Below are positions 5,861-9,040 of a stretch of 9,040 nucleotides of DNA, one piece after another (positions within the stretch are counted from its first letter, which is position 1; the number at the start of each line of letters is the position of its first letter). The notes under the pieces are model-generated. The model was not told the DNA's origin. It did no database searches and worked only from the letters and a program-made list of their open reading frames with translations. Made by a program: the position numbers and the translations under genes. Location of the stretch: the NCBI GenBank assembly GCA_023144145.1, contig JAGLGG010000163.1, positions 1 through 9,040 on the forward strand. Direction: 5' to 3'. This DNA is from Anaerolineales bacterium (GTDB taxonomy: Bacteria; Chloroflexota; Anaerolineae; Anaerolineales; E44-bin32).

Positions 5861-8308
5861 TCACTGTTTCAAGGGTTTCTTTCTGGCAGGCTTTGATTGT
5901 ACGAGGGCTATTTCCAGCACCTCGTCCATATTTGATACCAGCTGAATGTCGATCGCTTGAATGCACTTCTTGGGAATATTCACCAAATCCTTTTCATTAC
6001 GTTCTGGTATCAAAAGAGTAGCCAATTTAATTCGATACGCAGCTTGAATTTTTTCACGTAGACCACCTATTGGGAGAATTCTTCCCCTCAATGTTATTTC
6101 TCCGCTCATACCTACGTTGTGTTTTGCAGGCCTTCGAGTAAGCGCCGAAGTGAGAGCTGTTGCGATTGTGATCCCCGCACTTGGACCATCTTTCGGTATT
6201 GCTCCTTCTGGTATGTGAATGTGAATATCTGTTTTTTCGAATATGCCTGGATCGATTTTCAACGATTTAGATCGCGACTTGACATAGGATAAGGCTGCTT
6301 GGGCAGACTCTTGCATCACATCCCCAACTTTTCCTGTGATTTGTAAATTTCCCTTTCCATCAACCAACAGAACCTCAACCGGCATCAATTCGCCGCCATT
6401 TTCAGTCCACGCCAACCCGGTCGCGACACCAATTTGATCCTCACTCTCTGGCAGCATGGGATGTATCAAAGATGGACTCAGGAATTTGTCGACCAAGCTT
6501 GGCGTAATCCTGCGCGGATGGTTTCGACCCTCAGCTTTTAATCGTGCAGACTTACGCAACATATTTCCAATCTCACGTTCCAGATTCCGTACTCCGGCTT
6601 CCCATGTGTATTCTCGAATTATTTTCCGCAATCCAGCCTCAGTGAAGCTTATGCCCTTGGCAGGAAAACCATTTTGTTCTAGTTGTCTGGGGATTAAAAA
6701 CTTTCGAGCTATTATCATTTTTTCTTCATCAATGTAGCCCGGGAACTCAATTATTTCCATTCTATCAACCAGGGCTGGTGGTATCGTGTGCAACGTATTC
6801 GCAGTCGTAATAAACATAACTTTCGAAAGGTCGTAGGGAATCTCAAGATAATGATCTGAAAAAGTATGGTTCTGTTCAGGGTCTAATACTTCAAGCAGCG
6901 CCGCAGCAGGATCACCCCGAAAATCATGCCCCAGTTTGTCAACCTCGTCGAGCATGAATAACGGATTTGAGCTACCGGCTCGATGTATGGTTTGGAGGAT
7001 CCTTCCTGGGAGTGCACCTATATACGTCCGGCGATGTCCTCGTATTTCGGCTTCGTCACGGACTCCCCCAAGGGATAAACGAGCAAATTTTCGGCCAAGC
7101 GCCTCTGCAATGGATCGGCCGATTGATGTTTTTCCTGTGCCGGGAGGGCCTACAAAACACAAGATTGGTTGCTTATGAGTGCTGGGCGCAAGATTTCGAA
7201 CTGCGATGTATTCCAATATACGATCTTTTGCCTTTTTCAGGGCATAATGATCGCGTTCTAGGATCTGAGCTGCATTGCGGACATCAAGGTTGTCCTGTGT
7301 CATTTCAGACCAGGGTAATTCCAATATCCAGTTAAGGTAGGTCCTGATAATGCCTGATTCAGGAGATAAGGGTGGAGTTTGGGTTAGTCGCTCAATTTCC
7401 CTTTGAGCACGGATTAACGCCCCCTCCGGCAAAGCGATGTGCTCGAGTTTCCGCCGAAGGTCAGATAAGTCCTTCGCCCAAATATCCCCCTCCCCCAACT
7501 CATCTTGAATGACCTTCATTTGTTCACGGAGGTACATTTCGCGTTGGGAGCGATCCACTTCAGTCTGAACACGGCTGTGAATTTGATCCTCTAATTCCAA
7601 GACGTCCAACTCGCGTCCAAGTAAAACGCTAATATGTTGCAGGCGGGCAATTGGATCGAATATTTCCAACACCGTCTGCCTTTCCGCAACTGTTAGGTTG
7701 AGTGAAGACGCAACAAGATCTCCCAACCAACTCGGGTTATCTATATTCACAGCATAGAGAAATGCTTCTTCTGGCAAACTACGGTTGAGTTGAACACATT
7801 TCTCGAACAGAGTAGTTACTGCTCGCATCAGTGCAAGGGTTTCTGTTCCCTCATCAAACTTTTCCTCAATAGGTCTCGCGATTGCACGCAGATACTCACC
7901 GGGGATGATCTCGACAATCTCTACCCGCCTTCGTCCTTGAGTCAGAATCGAGGTTGAGCCGTCGGGAACGGTCATAATTCTCCCGATAGCAATTTCAGTA
8001 CCCACCCGATATAAATCCTGCTCGGAAGGGTCTTCAATGCTCGCTTCGATCTGTGCCAGCGCGATCACGGTTTCATTTTTCTTTGTTGCATGTTCAATCG
8101 CTAAAATCGTGGGCTCATGAACAACAAAGAGTGGTGTGAGAAGATTCGGATAAAGGACAACGTCACGCAAGGGAAGTATTGCGCATTCAATCAATCCTTC
8201 GTCATTCGATACAGTGTTTTCCACGTCATTCAAGTTTTCTGCACGCCGGCTCATTGAGGAGTTAAACTCCAGCGGAATCGCTGGCCAACGCAAAAGATAA
8301 TCGCTCAT
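5861..8308 (-). CDS. lon: ATP-dependent Lon protease
   Basis: Lon is a cytoplasmic ring-forming AAA+ serine protease that degrades misfolded and selected regulatory proteins. The 815-residue protein has the N-terminal substrate-binding domain (ILPLRDVVLYPN at 44-55), a coiled-coil stretch ending near 270 (LREQMKVIQDELGEG), Walker A GPPGTGKT (387-394, Lys393), Walker B LDEVDK with Asp454-Glu455, and the protease domain with catalytic Ser710 in KDGPSAG and Lys753 in LREK. From ILPLRD to the end, each landmark sits exactly 31 residues after its E. coli counterpart (Lys362, Glu424, Ser679, Lys722), and 784 plus 31 gives the full length. The difference is therefore a 31-residue N-terminal extension. 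The ATG at 8308 is chosen because an AGAGG site lies just ahead and it starts 13 bases after the folC stop. An in-frame ATG at 8407 would overlap folC by 86 bases. Met19 is a less likely start. Confidence 0.97.
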   Translation of the reverse strand: MSDYLLRWPAIPLEFNSSMSRRAENLNDVENTVSNDEGLIECAILPLRDVVLYPNLLTPLFVVHEPTILAIEHATKKNETVIALAQIEASIEDPSEQDLYRVGTEIAIGRIMTVPDGSTSILTQGRRRVEIVEIIPGEYLRAIARPIEEKFDEGTETLALMRAVTTLFEKCVQLNRSLPEEAFLYAVNIDNPSWLGDLVASSLNLTVAERQTVLEIFDPIARLQHISVLLGRELDVLELEDQIHSRVQTEVDRSQREMYLREQMKVIQDELGEGDIWAKDLSDLRRKLEHIALPEGALIRAQREIERLTQTPPLSPESGIIRTYLNWILELPWSEMTQDNLDVRNAAQILERDHYALKKAKDRILEYIAVRNLAPSTHKQPILCFVGPPGTGKTSIGRSIAEALGRKFARLSLGGVRDEAEIRGHRRTYIGALPGRILQTIHRAGSSNPLFMLDEVDKLGHDFRGDPAAALLEVLDPEQNHTFSDHYLEIPYDLSKVMFITTANTLHTIPPALVDRMEIIEFPGYIDEEKMIIARKFLIPRQLEQNGFPAKGISFTEAGLRKIIREYTWEAGVRNLEREIGNMLRKSARLKAEGRNHPRRITPSLVDKFLSPSLIHPMLPESEDQIGVATGLAWTENGGELMPVEVLLVDGKGNLQITGKVGDVMQESAQAALSYVKSRSKSLKIDPGIFEKTDIHIHIPEGAIPKDGPSAGITIATALTSALTRRPAKHNVGMSGEITLRGRILPIGGLREKIQAAYRIKLATLLIPERNEKDLVNIPKKCIQAIDIQLVSNMDEVLEIALVQSKPARKKPLKQ

Positions 8309-8312
8309 GAAT

Positions 8313-8320
8313 CCCTCTTC
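8313..8320 (-). promoter_or_regulatory. Ribosome binding site deciding the lon start
   Basis: On the minus strand GAAGAGGG lies in the 13-base gap between the folC stop and the lon ATG at 8308, with about four to five bases of spacing. No comparable site precedes the upstream in-frame ATG at 8407, which lies inside folC. Termination of folC next to this site suggests translational reinitiation into lon. Confidence 0.6.
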
Positions 8321-8321
8321 T

Positions 8322-9040
8322 TCAATCTGCCTCGATTTTTTGTTGGATACTTTCCCATGCCGTGAGAACTTCGCCTGCAACAAAAAGGCTGCCAGTGGCC
8401 AAAACAATTGCTTCTTGATCGACTGTCCTTATGGCTTGCTCTAGAGCAGCTGATACTGGGGTTATCAGCTCAACCGATAGTCCATAAGCCCGCGCTTGTT
8501 TGGCTAATCTATCAATTGGGGTTGCACGCGGATGATCCGCCTGTGTAACAATAATTTTTGATACTCGTGGCATCAACTCTGTGAACATGCCAGAGATATC
8601 CTTGTCCTCCGATGCACCAAATATCAATGTGACATCTTGTCCGGGAAAATAATCATCCAAGGCGATGCGAAGTTTGAGAGCAGAATCCCGGTTATGAGAT
8701 GCATCAACAACAATCACAGGTTTAAGAGAAAGGATTTGAAATCGACCGGCCCAAACTGCATCGCTAAAACCATTCGCAATGTGCTGGTTCGATAGGTTTA
8801 TGCCAGCTTCATCGACAATTTTAAGTGCTGCATATGCCGTGGTCGCATTAACAACCTGATGATATCCAAGTAGTGAGATCTCGTAACGGGGTGGCACCCA
8901 TTCTTCTTCGCCAGCGGACTCTACATAAAGATCCATCATGGATTGCTCTTCATGCGACCAGATAAAAAGGCTTTGTCCTTCCAGGGAGTGTCTGCCTGGG
9001 GAGAAAAGCCAATCACGCCCAACTTGGATCATCGGAGACG
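8322..9040 (-). CDS. folC: Folylpolyglutamate synthase, C-terminal part
   Basis: This enzyme of the Mur ligase family adds glutamates to folates with ATP, and in many bacteria also makes dihydrofolate from dihydropteroate. Only the last 239 or so codons are in the window; the frame stays open to the right edge, so the ATG at 9032 is internal and the ATP-binding P-loop lies outside. Visible family signs in order are VGRDW, YHQVVNATTAYAAL (end of the central domain), VWAGRFQIL, VVDASHNRDSA (8691-8705 encodes DASHN), LIFGASEDKD (8598-8618) and the ADHPRA stretch in the Mur-ligase C-terminal domain. The usual DGAHNP is DASHNR here, a small change in a motif that varies somewhat between phyla. It is the upstream partner of lon, 13 bases apart, and probably shares its transcript. 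Dihydrofolate synthase-only function cannot be excluded from this fragment. Confidence 0.9.
   Translation of the reverse strand, partial: SPMIQVGRDWLFSPGRHSLEGQSLFIWSHEEQSMMDLYVESAGEEEWVPPRYEISLLGYHQVVNATTAYAALKIVDEAGINLSNQHIANGFSDAVWAGRFQILSLKPVIVVDASHNRDSALKLRIALDDYFPGQDVTLIFGASEDKDISGMFTELMPRVSKIIVTQADHPRATPIDRLAKQARAYGLSVELITPVSAALEQAIRTVDQEAIVLATGSLFVAGEVLTAWESIQQKIEAD

Noticed and set aside
8309..8407. Longer lon start at the ATG at 8407
   Set aside because: It would overlap folC by 86 bases and lacks a ribosome binding site; the ATG at 8308 has one and fits the gene spacing.

Overview
The window is an ordinary stretch of bacterial chromosome with moderate GC content. It carries five recognisable genes plus one small unknown gene. 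The likely source is a Chloroflexota (Anaerolineae-like) bacterium. This is inferred mainly from the lipoprotein at 4676-5584, whose layout (lipobox, Thr/Pro-rich linker, SH3-like domain, conserved C-terminal domain) resembles proteins I associate with that phylum, and from the general look of the Mfd and Pth proteins. No rRNA or other phylogenetic marker is present, so the assignment is tentative.

Positions 1-375 hold no gene I can support. At the left edge are two adjacent small hairpins that fold better as minus-strand RNA. Further in are a 12-bp palindrome and, at 290-334, a set of GTTAG repeats spaced 13 and 26 bases apart that overlap a plausible sigma-70-type promoter.

Positions 394-4630 form a plus-strand operon of three genes: a 62-residue single-pass membrane protein of unknown function, pth (peptidyl-tRNA hydrolase) and mfd (transcription-repair coupling factor). 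Both junctions are 4-base ATGA overlaps, so translation is probably coupled through all three. Pth rescues peptidyl-tRNAs dropped by stalled ribosomes and Mfd removes stalled RNA polymerase, so the operon joins two clean-up functions.

Positions 4676-9040 lie on the minus strand and converge on mfd. In transcription order they are folC (folylpolyglutamate synthase, 5' end outside the window), lon (ATP-dependent protease, 13 bases after folC), a 276-base intergenic region rich in inverted repeats, and the SH3-domain lipoprotein. The lipoprotein gene ends at a hairpin terminator in the 45-base gap between it and mfd.

I see no CRISPR array, tRNA, insertion sequence, toxin-antitoxin or defence module, and no evidence of a new multi-gene system. 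The items most worth a second look are the paired large inverted repeats at 5639-5748, the small membrane protein coupled to pth, and the repeats over the operon promoter.
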